Origin: Candidatus Gastranaerophilales bacterium
GTDB lineage: Bacteria; Cyanobacteriota; Vampirovibrionia; Gastranaerophilales; Gastranaerophilaceae
Assembly (NCBI GenBank): GCA_910588555.1
Contig: CAJUPC010000014.1
Location: 1-54,552, forward strand
DNA length: 54,552 nt
Direction of reading: 5' to 3'
The notes below the pieces were generated by a model. That model had not been told where the DNA came from and searched no databases. It was given only the letters and a program-made list of their open reading frames with translations. Positions 38,519 through 47,820 of this stretch are shown in pieces. The position numbers were made by a program, and so were the translations under genes. The number at the start of each line of letters is the position of its first letter. Position 1 is the stretch's first letter.

Positions 38519-39904
38519 TTAAAAAATCTTATACGGGTTCAAAATATTATTAGGGTCAAATATTTTTTTGATTTGGCGCATGCAATCAAGTGCAGCAGAA
38601 TTAACAACTTTATGTATATGACCGCGCTTTTCAGAACCTATTCCGTGCTCGCCCGATAAAATTCCCCCAAGCTTGGCTGTCAAATCATATATTTCTGTTT
38701 TTGCAAGTTTAAATCTTTTATATTCGTCATCATCATTATAGTCAATAGGAATTTGCGGGTGAACACTTCCGTCGCCGACATGCCCAACCATACATACGTC
38801 CAAACCATATTTTTCGCAAATTGAACGAATTCCGAGAACAAGTTCTGCAAGATTTTCGCGCGGAACAATAACATCATCTGTCGTCACATTTGGTTTTAAT
38901 CTCGCACAAGCACCCATTGAAGAACGACGCGCAGTCCAAATTTTGTTGTACTCATCATCGTTATGCGATGCCTGAATTGCTGACGCATTACAGGATTTTA
39001 AAACATTAATCATAATTTGTTCCTGATAATCCATTGAACATTCAAAACCGTCAATTTCAATTACAAGTGCAGCTTCTTTTTCTATCAATAAATTGGCGGG
39101 ATAAAACTTTTCAACTGTTTGAACAGCATTTTTGTCCATAAAATCAATAGTTGAGGGATAAATTCTCTGCTCTATAATTGAATTTACAGCAGCAACCGCA
39201 TCCTTGACGGTATCAAAATATGCCATTAAAACTTTTTTGCTTTCGGGTTTAGGAATAAGTTTCAAAGTCGCTTCAACAATAATACCTAAAGTTCCCTCCG
39301 AGCCGACAAAAAGACTTCCAAGATTGTAGCCCGTAGCATTTTTAATAGTGTTAGCGCCTGTCTGCAAAATTTCTCCGTTTGCCGTAACAACTTTTAAATC
39401 AATCACGTAATCCTTTGTCGTTCCGTATTTAAAAGATTTTGCACCGCCGGAACTTTGTGCAATACTTCCGCCAATTGTGGATACAGCAAGGTTTGAGGGA
39501 TCAGGCGGATAAAATAGACCGAGTTTATCTGCTTGTTTTTGAAATTCTCCAAGAATAACCCCAGGTTCAACAATTGCCGTCATATTTTCACGGTTAATCT
39601 CTTTTATCTTATTCATTTTAGAAAAATTCAAGATAATTCCGCCGTGTTCAACCGTACACGCTCCTACGACGTTTGTTCCTGCGCCGCGGCAAATTATCGG
39701 AGTTTTGTGTTTATTTGCAACTTTAACAACACGCTGAACATCTTCCACAGACTCAACAAATACAACTGCGTCTGCAATATTTTTTATACGTCTTAAATTA
39801 ACGGCGTCCTGCGAATAGGCGTACCGCTCTTCCAAAGTATCCAAAACATTATCGTTTGATAATTCTTTTTTTAAATCTGAGATTAACCTATTCTTCGTCA
39901 ACAT
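38519..39904 (-). CDS. glcD: FAD-linked glycolate/D-lactate dehydrogenase (GlcD family)
   Basis: A 461-residue flavoprotein oxidising glycolate or D-lactate. The FAD-binding PCMH domain has PIICRGAGTNVVGACTVEHG (about 78) and STIGGSIAQSSGGAKSFKYG (about 140). The C-terminal domain has MVGHVGDGSVHPQIPID with metal-binding His and SGEHGIGSEKRG (about 430). The start is ATG 39904 or TTG 39901 within the end of the coiled-coil gene, so the two are coupled. No GlcE/GlcF partner is nearby; D-lactate is the more likely substrate in a fermenter. Confidence 0.93.
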   Translation of the reverse strand: MLTKNRLISDLKKELSNDNVLDTLEERYAYSQDAVNLRRIKNIADAVVFVESVEDVQRVVKVANKHKTPIICRGAGTNVVGACTVEHGGIILNFSKMNKIKEINRENMTAIVEPGVILGEFQKQADKLGLFYPPDPSNLAVSTIGGSIAQSSGGAKSFKYGTTKDYVIDLKVVTANGEILQTGANTIKNATGYNLGSLFVGSEGTLGIIVEATLKLIPKPESKKVLMAYFDTVKDAVAAVNSIIEQRIYPSTIDFMDKNAVQTVEKFYPANLLIEKEAALVIEIDGFECSMDYQEQIMINVLKSCNASAIQASHNDDEYNKIWTARRSSMGACARLKPNVTTDDVIVPRENLAELVLGIRSICEKYGLDVCMVGHVGDGSVHPQIPIDYNDDDEYKRFKLAKTEIYDLTAKLGGILSGEHGIGSEKRGHIHKVVNSAALDCMRQIKKIFDPNNILNPYKIF

Positions 39905-42900
39905 AAGAAGCCAGCTTTTCGATATTTGCACCTAGCGCAGATATCATATTTTCAAGTTTATCTACTTTTCTGTTTAACACCATATCATCTTTTTCTTCAA
40001 GTGTCGATAATATTCGTTCCAGTTTATTTTCAAGTTCGTCAATTCGAGCTTCCTGCTGATTGAATTTTCTTTCAATGTTTTCTATAAGTTCTGAATTATC
40101 GGGAATAGCATCTCTCAAACCGTTAATAATATCTGAAACGCTGTCGAGTTTTTCGTTAATCTGTGGAATTTCAGCGGTTTTTTGAGTAACATTTGAAATA
40201 TTTTCGGTTGTTGTATCAATCCATTCGCCGAGATACATCATAACTTTATGGAAAACTTTATTTGTATTAATATTTTCCACAGCCATTGAGTGAATATCAT
40301 TAACCCTGTTTTCAATTCTTTCCGTAATTTCTTTATTATCAAGGTAATTAATTCTGTCTTCAAGTCTGTTTATAATGTTATTGAAATTGTCCAATCCTTC
40401 ATTCAAAGCCTTGTATGACTCATCTGAAGTCAAAAGCAATTTATTTGTTCTTGAACTTATGCTTACGATATCTTCATTAAGTCTTTCAATGTCGGATTTA
40501 AGTTCTGCTGTCTGGTCCTGAGTTAAAGTGTTTTCAAGCTCTTCAACAGAGTTTATAATACGTTTAATATCATCAGAGAAATTAGAAATTTCTTCACTTG
40601 AGATATTGTTGATTGCAATTCTTAATCTTGCGATATCTGATTCCACATCCTGAAGCGTATAAGTGTATTCAAAATCATCTTCGTTTGAAGACGCAAGCTG
40701 TTTGAGCTGATTTTGAACTTCCAAAATCTTCTGTCCGATTTCTTCATTCGGACCTGCCATTTCCATTAACTGGCTTCTGACTTCAAGAATATTTTGGTTA
40801 ATTTCTTCTGTTTTTTCCTCAACAACCTTATCAACATCAGCATTGTCAAGTTTTACAAGAACATCTCTCAAATATTTGTCAATTGCCTCTGATTTTTCGT
40901 CGGAAACTGCTTCAAAATATTTTCTCTGTTCAAAAATCAAATCTTTCAAATCGTCAATTTCTTCAAACAGGTCTGAGTCTGAATTATCAGCTGCAAGAAC
41001 ATCGACTTTAGCGTGCAAAGCTGACAATAAATCAGAAACTTCATTTTTTGAGTCGGAAATTGAATTTACAATTTTTTCAGCCGAAATATTCAAATTGTCT
41101 GATTTTTGCTGTAACAATAAAAGTGCTTCAAAAGCTCTGTCAGCAGTTTCAGATAGTTCATCAAACCTTGCAAAATATTCATCATCATTATTTGTCATTG
41201 CAAGAACGTCGACTTTGCTGCTAATTGTATCGATGATGTCTTTTAATCCGTCTAATCTGTTTTGTGATATTTCTGCAATATTCTTCAAGCTGTTAATTTT
41301 TTCAGCCGATTTGTCGCTTTCTTCACTGATAAAATCAAATATTTCATCTTTGTCAGAAGAGTTTATTAAAACATCAACCTTAGCATTCAATGACTCAATT
41401 AAAGCTCTGTTATTATTACTGTCACATTTTTCAACAATTATATTACCTGCAGCGTTTATATATTGTTTAATTTTTGCACCGATTTGAGTAATCTCTTCTG
41501 CAACATCGTTACGTGACAACTGCAATGCAGCAAGAGATGTTAATTCTTTTGAAATTTCGTTTTTAAGAACAGAAAGTTCGTTGGATGTTTTAGCTCTCAA
41601 ATCTTCTGTGTATTCTGAAATTTTATGTTCAAAATTATTTTTAATATCTATTGAACAGCTTTGTAATGAAGCATTCAAAAGTTCCAAACTGTTTTGAACT
41701 CTTTCTATCAAGCATTCTTCAATAGAGTTCATTTTGTTATAAGTTTCTTTGTAAATCTGTTCAATTTTATTCAACAGTTCTGAATTTTCACTCAATTTTC
41801 CGTCAACATTGTTTTCCAAATTCATGAATGACTGGTCAAGCTGTAATTTTAATTCGTAAACAACATTATCAAGTCCGGATGTTGTAAGTGTATTAATGCT
41901 GTCTTTTACATTTTCAAAAGATTTCAAAATTTCTTCTGTTTTATATTGAAGGACATTTGAAATGTTAGTATTAATCAGTCCGAACTGGTCTTTAAGTTCT
42001 GAAACTTTTTCTTCAACATTATTCAAAACTTCTTTTTCGGGAACTGCCTCTTTGACTTCGTCCAGTATGTTTAACAAACCACCAAGTTTATCTTCCACAA
42101 CAATTAAATTCTCTTTAAATACAGTATTAAATCCGCCTGCCAGCATAGAATTTGAAGCTTCAATATTGTGAATAATATTATCTATACTTGCTTCCAATCT
42201 GCATAAAACTTCAGAGAATTTTTCATCTGATGAATTGTGCACAGATTTCATCAAATCACCTAAAGAACTCAACTGTTCTTTAACGTCAGAAATTTCTTCA
42301 AGAGAAGAAGCTATTTTTCCTTCTGTATCTGCATTGCTGTTTTCAACTATTTGTGCAAATTCAACGAGCTTGTCTTGTAATGTCTCCATTTTCAAGCCGT
42401 ATTCGTCAGCATTTTGTTCTATAATAACGCTTAAATCCTGTAATTTTTCTGCTAATTCAGGTTCAATACCTGCAGGATTTGCCTCTGCAATATAATTTTT
42501 TAAACTTTCAACAGCGTCTTTTACAGATAATTCAAAATCACTCAGTTTTTGAGAAACATTTTTCAATTCAACAGTATGGATTTCGTTGATATCTTTAACC
42601 TGGTTAAGATAAACACCCTGAACATCCGCCAAATCCGAAGACAAAGAAACAATTGCATCTTTTAACTCCGCAATATCACCATTTACTCCAACAATATCTG
42701 TGAAACTGTCAAGTTTTTCTGCAATTTCTTTTACTGCTAAAAATAGTTTTTCGTTATAATCAGTCGCAATACCTGTAATAACAAATTTCAATTCATCTAC
42801 TCTGCAAGAAATATCAGCTATATTTGAAGACAAATTGCCGTAATTTTTACCTGCAACCTCACCAAATGTATTATTTAAATTTTCCAAAGCCGCAAATACG

Positions 42901-44669
42901 TTGTCAAAAGAATTTTTAACATTTTCAAATCCGTTAGAAATATTAAATACATTAGCGTCATTTCTTTGGTCAAAATCTTCTTTAATATTATTCAATTTTG
43001 CAAATATATTTGAAAGAGATTCTTTTACAGTATCAACATTCACACGCGTATTATTATTAACATTTTCTTGAATTTCGCCTGACAATGAATTCAATGTTGA
43101 TTTGACTTCTTCTAAGATATCAGCAGATTTTTGTGTTGAAAAATCTCTTAAGAATGTAACATTAGAGCATAAATCTGAAAGTATCAAATTCAATGTTTCA
43201 AATTTGCCGGTATTAGTTTCATCTTGATTGCACATTTTTGCATTCAATTCATCTTTCAAATAATTAATCTGATTTATAATATTTTCATAATTCATTCTTG
43301 AATTATCTTCAAAAGACGACTTGATGTCAGTTATCCTGTCAGCTATATTTTCAAGTCTGTCAGAGCAATTTAAAGTTTCTATTCTATCCAAAATTAAGCT
43401 TATTTGTTCTTTTATAGTATCTGAATTCACATTAAGAACATTTGCATTATCAAGAATTTTTTGTAAAAAATCGGCAAAATCATTTTTAAATCTTGCGAAA
43501 TCTTCTACTGTAACGATTGTCAAATATTCGTCTTCCAACTTTTCGAAATGTTTTTCAATAGCTGAAACATCTTCTTGAGAAGTTGATATAACCAAATCCT
43601 TCAATGAATATAGAACATTCAATACATCGGCAGAAACAAGCGTATTAATATTTGAAAGTTGTTGAGATAAATCGTTTTTAGTTTGATTTAAACGGTTTTC
43701 ATCATCCATTGCCTGCTGTGCACTTAGCTCTTTGTGTGATTGAATTTCAGCGGATAATTTTTCAGAAATACTGTTTAATAAAGATTTTAAATTATCCAAA
43801 TTATTTTGTGAGTCATTTTTTAATGAGTTTTCAACATCTGATATTCTTGAAGAAAGCGCATTTTGTGCCTGATTTACAAGCTCATTGCTGTCAAGAGAAT
43901 TTTGAACACTTACTTCTTTATTTTTTTGAATGTCAGCAGCAAGTCTGTCTGAAACACTTTCCAATAAAGATTGAATACTGTTTAAATTATTGTAAGAATT
44001 TTCTTTTAAAGAATTTTCAACACCGGATATTTTTTCAGACACATCTGAAATTTCACTCATAAGCTTTGAAGTGTTTTCCAAATCCTTTTCAACGGTTTGT
44101 TTAAATTCATTTTTAAATATATTAAGATTTTCTGAAATTTTACCGGTAATATTTGATAATTCATCAAGAGGTTTGGAAGGATTATGTTCAATAATGCTTT
44201 TCAAATTAAGCAGAACAACTGCCAATTCTTCTTTTAAATCCGCATAATTTTCCTGTCTGCTTATATCAAAGCTGTCCAAATCCTCTTTGAATTTAACTTG
44301 CATTTGTTCAAGCTTTTCTTTTTGTTCGGAAAGACTGAGCGCATACACATTAAAGCTGTCAAGAATAAGCGAACGTAATTCATCAAAATCAGAATTTTTT
44401 ACAAGCTCCGCGTTTGATGTCAAAACCGTATTCAAAATACCTTCAACATTGCCGAACTCTTTAACTGCCTCATTATGGTTTAACTCAACAATATTTTTCA
44501 ACTCACTGATATATAACTTCAGTAAATCTTCTGCTTCGGTATCATCAGACATAATTTCAAGTTTGCTGTTTATACCTGCAAGAACTTTTTCAAAATTTTC
44601 ATTGTTATTTTTATTTTCAACACGCATTGTGTCTAAGATTTCAGCTAATTCATCTACTGTTTGCGCCAT
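39888..44669 (-). CDS. Giant cytoplasmic coiled-coil protein (1593 aa)
   Basis: No signal peptide or membrane helix. Almost the whole length is Leu/Ile/Val heptads with Asp/Glu/Ser/Asn, as in LKSLLNSISEKLSAEIQ and LKDLVISTSQEDVSAIEK. A segment (A/S)KVDVLA followed by (S/N)(S/N)D recurs at about residues 1096, 1152 and 1219, showing internal duplication. N terminus MAQTVDELAEILDTMRVENK; the C terminus is a short regular coiled coil. I recognise no family. It may be a filament or scaffold. AAAGAGAAAAT precedes the ATG. Confidence 0.85.
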   Translation of the reverse strand: MAQTVDELAEILDTMRVENKNNNENFEKVLAGINSKLEIMSDDTEAEDLLKLYISELKNIVELNHNEAVKEFGNVEGILNTVLTSNAELVKNSDFDELRSLILDSFNVYALSLSEQKEKLEQMQVKFKEDLDSFDISRQENYADLKEELAVVLLNLKSIIEHNPSKPLDELSNITGKISENLNIFKNEFKQTVEKDLENTSKLMSEISDVSEKISGVENSLKENSYNNLNSIQSLLESVSDRLAADIQKNKEVSVQNSLDSNELVNQAQNALSSRISDVENSLKNDSQNNLDNLKSLLNSISEKLSAEIQSHKELSAQQAMDDENRLNQTKNDLSQQLSNINTLVSADVLNVLYSLKDLVISTSQEDVSAIEKHFEKLEDEYLTIVTVEDFARFKNDFADFLQKILDNANVLNVNSDTIKEQISLILDRIETLNCSDRLENIADRITDIKSSFEDNSRMNYENIINQINYLKDELNAKMCNQDETNTGKFETLNLILSDLCSNVTFLRDFSTQKSADILEEVKSTLNSLSGEIQENVNNNTRVNVDTVKESLSNIFAKLNNIKEDFDQRNDANVFNISNGFENVKNSFDNVFAALENLNNTFGEVAGKNYGNLSSNIADISCRVDELKFVITGIATDYNEKLFLAVKEIAEKLDSFTDIVGVNGDIAELKDAIVSLSSDLADVQGVYLNQVKDINEIHTVELKNVSQKLSDFELSVKDAVESLKNYIAEANPAGIEPELAEKLQDLSVIIEQNADEYGLKMETLQDKLVEFAQIVENSNADTEGKIASSLEEISDVKEQLSSLGDLMKSVHNSSDEKFSEVLCRLEASIDNIIHNIEASNSMLAGGFNTVFKENLIVVEDKLGGLLNILDEVKEAVPEKEVLNNVEEKVSELKDQFGLINTNISNVLQYKTEEILKSFENVKDSINTLTTSGLDNVVYELKLQLDQSFMNLENNVDGKLSENSELLNKIEQIYKETYNKMNSIEECLIERVQNSLELLNASLQSCSIDIKNNFEHKISEYTEDLRAKTSNELSVLKNEISKELTSLAALQLSRNDVAEEITQIGAKIKQYINAAGNIIVEKCDSNNNRALIESLNAKVDVLINSSDKDEIFDFISEESDKSAEKINSLKNIAEISQNRLDGLKDIIDTISSKVDVLAMTNNDDEYFARFDELSETADRAFEALLLLQQKSDNLNISAEKIVNSISDSKNEVSDLLSALHAKVDVLAADNSDSDLFEEIDDLKDLIFEQRKYFEAVSDEKSEAIDKYLRDVLVKLDNADVDKVVEEKTEEINQNILEVRSQLMEMAGPNEEIGQKILEVQNQLKQLASSNEDDFEYTYTLQDVESDIARLRIAINNISSEEISNFSDDIKRIINSVEELENTLTQDQTAELKSDIERLNEDIVSISSRTNKLLLTSDESYKALNEGLDNFNNIINRLEDRINYLDNKEITERIENRVNDIHSMAVENINTNKVFHKVMMYLGEWIDTTTENISNVTQKTAEIPQINEKLDSVSDIINGLRDAIPDNSELIENIERKFNQQEARIDELENKLERILSTLEEKDDMVLNRKVDKLENMISALGANIEKLASYVDEE

Positions 44670-44792
44670 TATTTTCTCTTTCCTAAAAATATCCCTCTCA
44701 ATAATAATAACAGAAGAACAGGCTATATTGCAAACTCTTAACGATTTATATTACAATTGTAAAGATTAACGTGCATACTTTTAATTAAGTGA

Positions 44793-44798
44793 TATAAT
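44793..44798 (+). promoter_or_regulatory. -10 box of the kor operon
   Basis: TATAAT 22 bases upstream of korD, after an AT-rich stretch between divergent genes. A clear -35 is not evident. Confidence 0.5.
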
Positions 44799-44820
44799 AT
44801 TCATTAAGTGTGAGGACTTT

Positions 44821-45033
44821 ATGAGCTATATAACAATTGATAAAAATAAATGTAAAGCATGTTACCTGTGCATAAACGAATGCCCTAAAAAACTTTTAAA
44901 AATAGGGGAAGAAACAAATGCACTCGGAATTCATACCGTGTCATTCGAAGACCCGAACAACGAATGTTTGGGCTGTGCAATGTGTGCGACAAGATGCCCC
45001 GATTTAGCTATTACGGGAGTTTATAAAGATTAA
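44821..45033 (+). CDS. korD: 2-oxoacid:ferredoxin oxidoreductase, ferredoxin-like delta subunit
   Basis: A 70-residue double [4Fe-4S] ferredoxin: CKACYLCINECPKK and CLGCAMCATRCPD each hold CxxCxxCxxxC(P). It relays electrons from the TPP site. It is the first gene of korDABC; GTGAGG lies upstream of the ATG. Confidence 0.93.
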   Translation: MSYITIDKNKCKACYLCINECPKKLLKIGEETNALGIHTVSFEDPNNECLGCAMCATRCPDLAITGVYKD

Positions 45034-45048
45034 TTAAAGGAATTACAG

Positions 45049-46113
45049 ATGGTTGAATGTATGACTAATAAAAAAGTATTAACAAAAGGAAATTATGCAA
45101 TCGCTAACGCTGCCGTAATTGCAGGCTGTGAATGTTATTTCGGCTACCCTATTACTCCGCAGAGTGAAATCGGCGAGTTTATGAGCGGAAAAATGCAGGA
45201 ATTAGGACGCGCTTATGTATCATCAGAAAGCGAACTTGCCGCAATAAACATGGTTATGGGAGCATGCTCGACAGGTGCAAAAGCCATGACATCTTCATCA
45301 TCTTGCGCAGTAGCTCTTATGCAGGAAGCTTTATCCTATGCAGCTGCCGATGAATTACCTGTTGTACTGGTAAGCGTTATGAGAGGCGGCCCGGGACTCG
45401 GTAATATTTATCCGTCTCAGGGCGACTATTTCCAATCAACAAAAGGCGGCGGGAATGGTGATTACAAACTTATCGTGCTTGCACCTTCAACCGTTCAGGA
45501 ATGTGTCGATTTAACTTACAAAGCATTCTACCTTGCTCACAAATACAAAAATCCGACAGTACTTCTAGCAGACGGACTTTTGGGACAAATGATGGAACCT
45601 GTTGAATTCGACGAATATCCTTACCCTGAAATCGACAACTCAGAATGGGCTTTGACAGGAGCAAAAGGCAGAACAGGAAGAGTTATCCGCTCTTATGCAC
45701 CGCTTGCCGACAATCAATGCGAATTTTTAAAACAATTACATGCTAAATATAAAAATATTGAAGAAAATGAAACAGATTGGGAAGAAATCAACACGGAAGA
45801 TGCTGACATTATTTTAGTAAGTTTTGGAAGTACATCACGAAACGTCAAAACCGCAATGAAAAACTTGAGAGAAAAAGGAATAAAGGCAGGATTTTTCAGA
45901 CCGATTACTTTATTCCCGTTCCCGTCAAAACGTCTTGAAGAACTTTCTAAAAAAGTAAAAAAATTCGTAACTGTTGAAGTTAATATGGGTCAAATGGTTC
46001 AGGATGTAAGACTTGCTGTAAACGGAAACTGCCCTGTTGAACTTATAAACAAAGGAGTAGGCGCACCGCCTTCGGCAGATGAGATTATGAAAAGAGTTGA
46101 GGAGTTAATATAA
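45049..46113 (+). CDS. korA: 2-oxoglutarate:ferredoxin oxidoreductase alpha subunit
   Basis: A 354-residue subunit of a KorA/VorB type. It carries the pyrimidine-binding half (CYFGYPITPQSEIGEFMSG, SSESELAAINMVMGACSTG) and the Rossmann domain III (DIILVSFGSTSRNVKTAM). With CoA the complex oxidatively decarboxylates a 2-oxoacid and reduces ferredoxin. 2-oxoglutarate is favoured by subunit order, but branched-chain oxoacids cannot be excluded. AAAGGAA is 6 bases before the ATG. Confidence 0.92.
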   Translation: MVECMTNKKVLTKGNYAIANAAVIAGCECYFGYPITPQSEIGEFMSGKMQELGRAYVSSESELAAINMVMGACSTGAKAMTSSSSCAVALMQEALSYAAADELPVVLVSVMRGGPGLGNIYPSQGDYFQSTKGGGNGDYKLIVLAPSTVQECVDLTYKAFYLAHKYKNPTVLLADGLLGQMMEPVEFDEYPYPEIDNSEWALTGAKGRTGRVIRSYAPLADNQCEFLKQLHAKYKNIEENETDWEEINTEDADIILVSFGSTSRNVKTAMKNLREKGIKAGFFRPITLFPFPSKRLEELSKKVKKFVTVEVNMGQMVQDVRLAVNGNCPVELINKGVGAPPSADEIMKRVEELI

Positions 46114-46862
46114 TGGCTACACAAGTTTTTAAAATACCCGAATCGTTTAGAAAAGACGCAAAATTTTCATTCTGCCCGGGATGCGACCATGGTATCGCCG
46201 TAAGACTCGTTGCAGAGGTTCTTGATGAATTGGGCTTGAAAGAAAAAGCAATTCTTGCAGCTTCAATCGGATGTTCTGTTACTTTATACGATTTTCTAGA
46301 CATTGACTCTCTTGAAGCTCCTCACGGCAGAGCTCTTGCAGAAGCGACAGGGATAAAAAGAGCAAGACCAGACAAATTTGTATTTACATATCAAGGCGAC
46401 GGAGATTTTGCTTCAATCGGACTTGCTGAAAGTTTACATGCAGCACTCAGAGGCGAAAATTTAAGTACAATTTGTATAAACAACACAACATACGGCATGA
46501 CAGGCGGTCAATTAGGGCCAACAACTCTTGTAGGTCAAAAAACTACAACTTCTCCTACAGGAAGAAACATTGAATATTACGGCTACCCGATTAAAATCGC
46601 TGAACATGTTGCTTTATGTGACGGAACAGCATTTTCTGCAAGAGTATCTTTAGATACTGTTGCAAATATCAGAAAGGCTAAACAGGCAATTAAAAAAGCT
46701 TTCGAAGTACAAATTCATGGTTTAGGCTTCGGATTTGTGGAAATCCTTTCTACATGCCCGACAAACTGGAGAATGTCACCCGAAGAAGCACACGAAAGAG
46801 TAAGAAACGAAATGATGCCTGTATTTAAGCCGGGTATATATAAGGATGTAACTGAAAAATAG
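46113..46862 (+). CDS. korB: 2-oxoglutarate:ferredoxin oxidoreductase beta subunit
   Basis: A 249-residue TPP-binding subunit. Cysteine in FCPGCDHGIAVRL and the TPP/Mg motif GDGDFASIGLAE to ICINNTTYGMTGGQ are complete. The ATG overlaps the korA stop by one base, giving 1:1 coupling. Confidence 0.93.
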   Translation: MATQVFKIPESFRKDAKFSFCPGCDHGIAVRLVAEVLDELGLKEKAILAASIGCSVTLYDFLDIDSLEAPHGRALAEATGIKRARPDKFVFTYQGDGDFASIGLAESLHAALRGENLSTICINNTTYGMTGGQLGPTTLVGQKTTTSPTGRNIEYYGYPIKIAEHVALCDGTAFSARVSLDTVANIRKAKQAIKKAFEVQIHGLGFGFVEILSTCPTNWRMSPEEAHERVRNEMMPVFKPGIYKDVTEK

Positions 46863-46875
46863 GGTTAATTTAAAC

Positions 46876-47430
46876 ATGAATAACACAGAAAAGAATTTTA
46901 TAATAGCTGGATTTGGCGGACAGGGCGTATTATTAGCAGGTGAAGTTTTGGCAAATGCATTCATGCTCGCCGGTAAAAATGTTACATGGTATCCGTCTTA
47001 CGGCGCAGAAATGCGCGGAGGAACCGTAAATTGTGAAATCGTCATGAGCGATGAAGAAGTAAGCGAAGTAAACAAATCAGATACTGATTTTGTTGTTGCT
47101 TTAAATCAGGCTTCCTTTGACAGATTTTTATCAAAAATTAAAAAAGGCGGCTGGATGATTGCAAATTCAACCCTTGCAAAAGAAATAAAAACCAGAACTG
47201 ATATCAATTATCTTTTTGCCCCTATCACAAAACTTGCAGAAGAAGCTGGTAATGTGAAAATGGCTAACATACTTGCATTGGGGCTTTTAGCTAAAGCGGG
47301 CAAAATAGTTTCTTTAGAAGCTTTGACTCAAGCGCTTGACGTGGTTATTCCGCCTCATAGAAAAAACTTATTACCTCTTAATATCAAAGCTTTAAAAATA
47401 GGCTATGAGTATGATTTATTGCATGTTTAA
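46876..47430 (+). CDS. korC: 2-oxoglutarate:ferredoxin oxidoreductase gamma subunit
   Basis: A 184-residue domain with the family start FIIAGFGGQGVLLAGEVLAN and WYPSYGAEMRGGTVNCEIVM, the CoA-side subunit. It completes the KorDABC set in one operon. Confidence 0.93.
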   Translation: MNNTEKNFIIAGFGGQGVLLAGEVLANAFMLAGKNVTWYPSYGAEMRGGTVNCEIVMSDEEVSEVNKSDTDFVVALNQASFDRFLSKIKKGGWMIANSTLAKEIKTRTDINYLFAPITKLAEEAGNVKMANILALGLLAKAGKIVSLEALTQALDVVIPPHRKNLLPLNIKALKIGYEYDLLHV

Positions 47431-47505
47431 TGCTTAAATCAACTAAAAAGTCGATTTAAAAAATTGTAATTAGCTTTATTCTAATAAGGTACAAAGAGGT
47501 CTACA

Positions 47506-47736
47506 GTGAAACAAGAACTTATTAAATCTATTAGAGAAAAAGAGCTTCAATTAGCCAAATTAAAAGAGCATGTAGACAAAAGTTCGGTATGCTCGGATTT
47601 ATACAATAAAGTCGTTTTGGAAAAAGCAATCCTGAAAAAAGAGTTGGAAAACTTAGGAAAAAATAAGTTTGTAGAGGGCGTGAAAAACTTTCTCCCCCGT
47701 AAAAAAACACTTATCTGTGATTATTTCAAAAAATAA
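47506..47736 (+). CDS. Small coiled-coil protein, unknown
   Basis: A 76-residue Lys/Glu-rich helix (KSIREKELQLAKLKEHVD, VVLEKAILKKELENLGKN) with a short basic tail. GTG start with AAAGAGG upstream. 75 bases after korC; it may share the transcript. No family recognised. Confidence 0.6.
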   Translation: MKQELIKSIREKELQLAKLKEHVDKSSVCSDLYNKVVLEKAILKKELENLGKNKFVEGVKNFLPRKKTLICDYFKK

Positions 47737-47768
47737 TCAGGCTGGCTATATAAAATTATAAATACAAT

Positions 47769-47800
47769 AAAGCCAAACTTTTAATAAGTTCGGCTTTATT
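47769..47800. terminator. Bidirectional terminator
   Basis: AAAGCCAAACTT-TTAAT-AAGTTCGGCTTT with flanking A/T runs separates the kor side from convergent ctpA. Confidence 0.8.
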
Positions 47801-47820
47801 AATTAAATATATTTTTTATT

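Noticed and set aside
40843..44062. Several Ser/Phe-rich open frames on the + strand
   Set aside because: They are antisense shadows of the coiled-coil gene; composition mirrors its codons and no ribosome sites are present.
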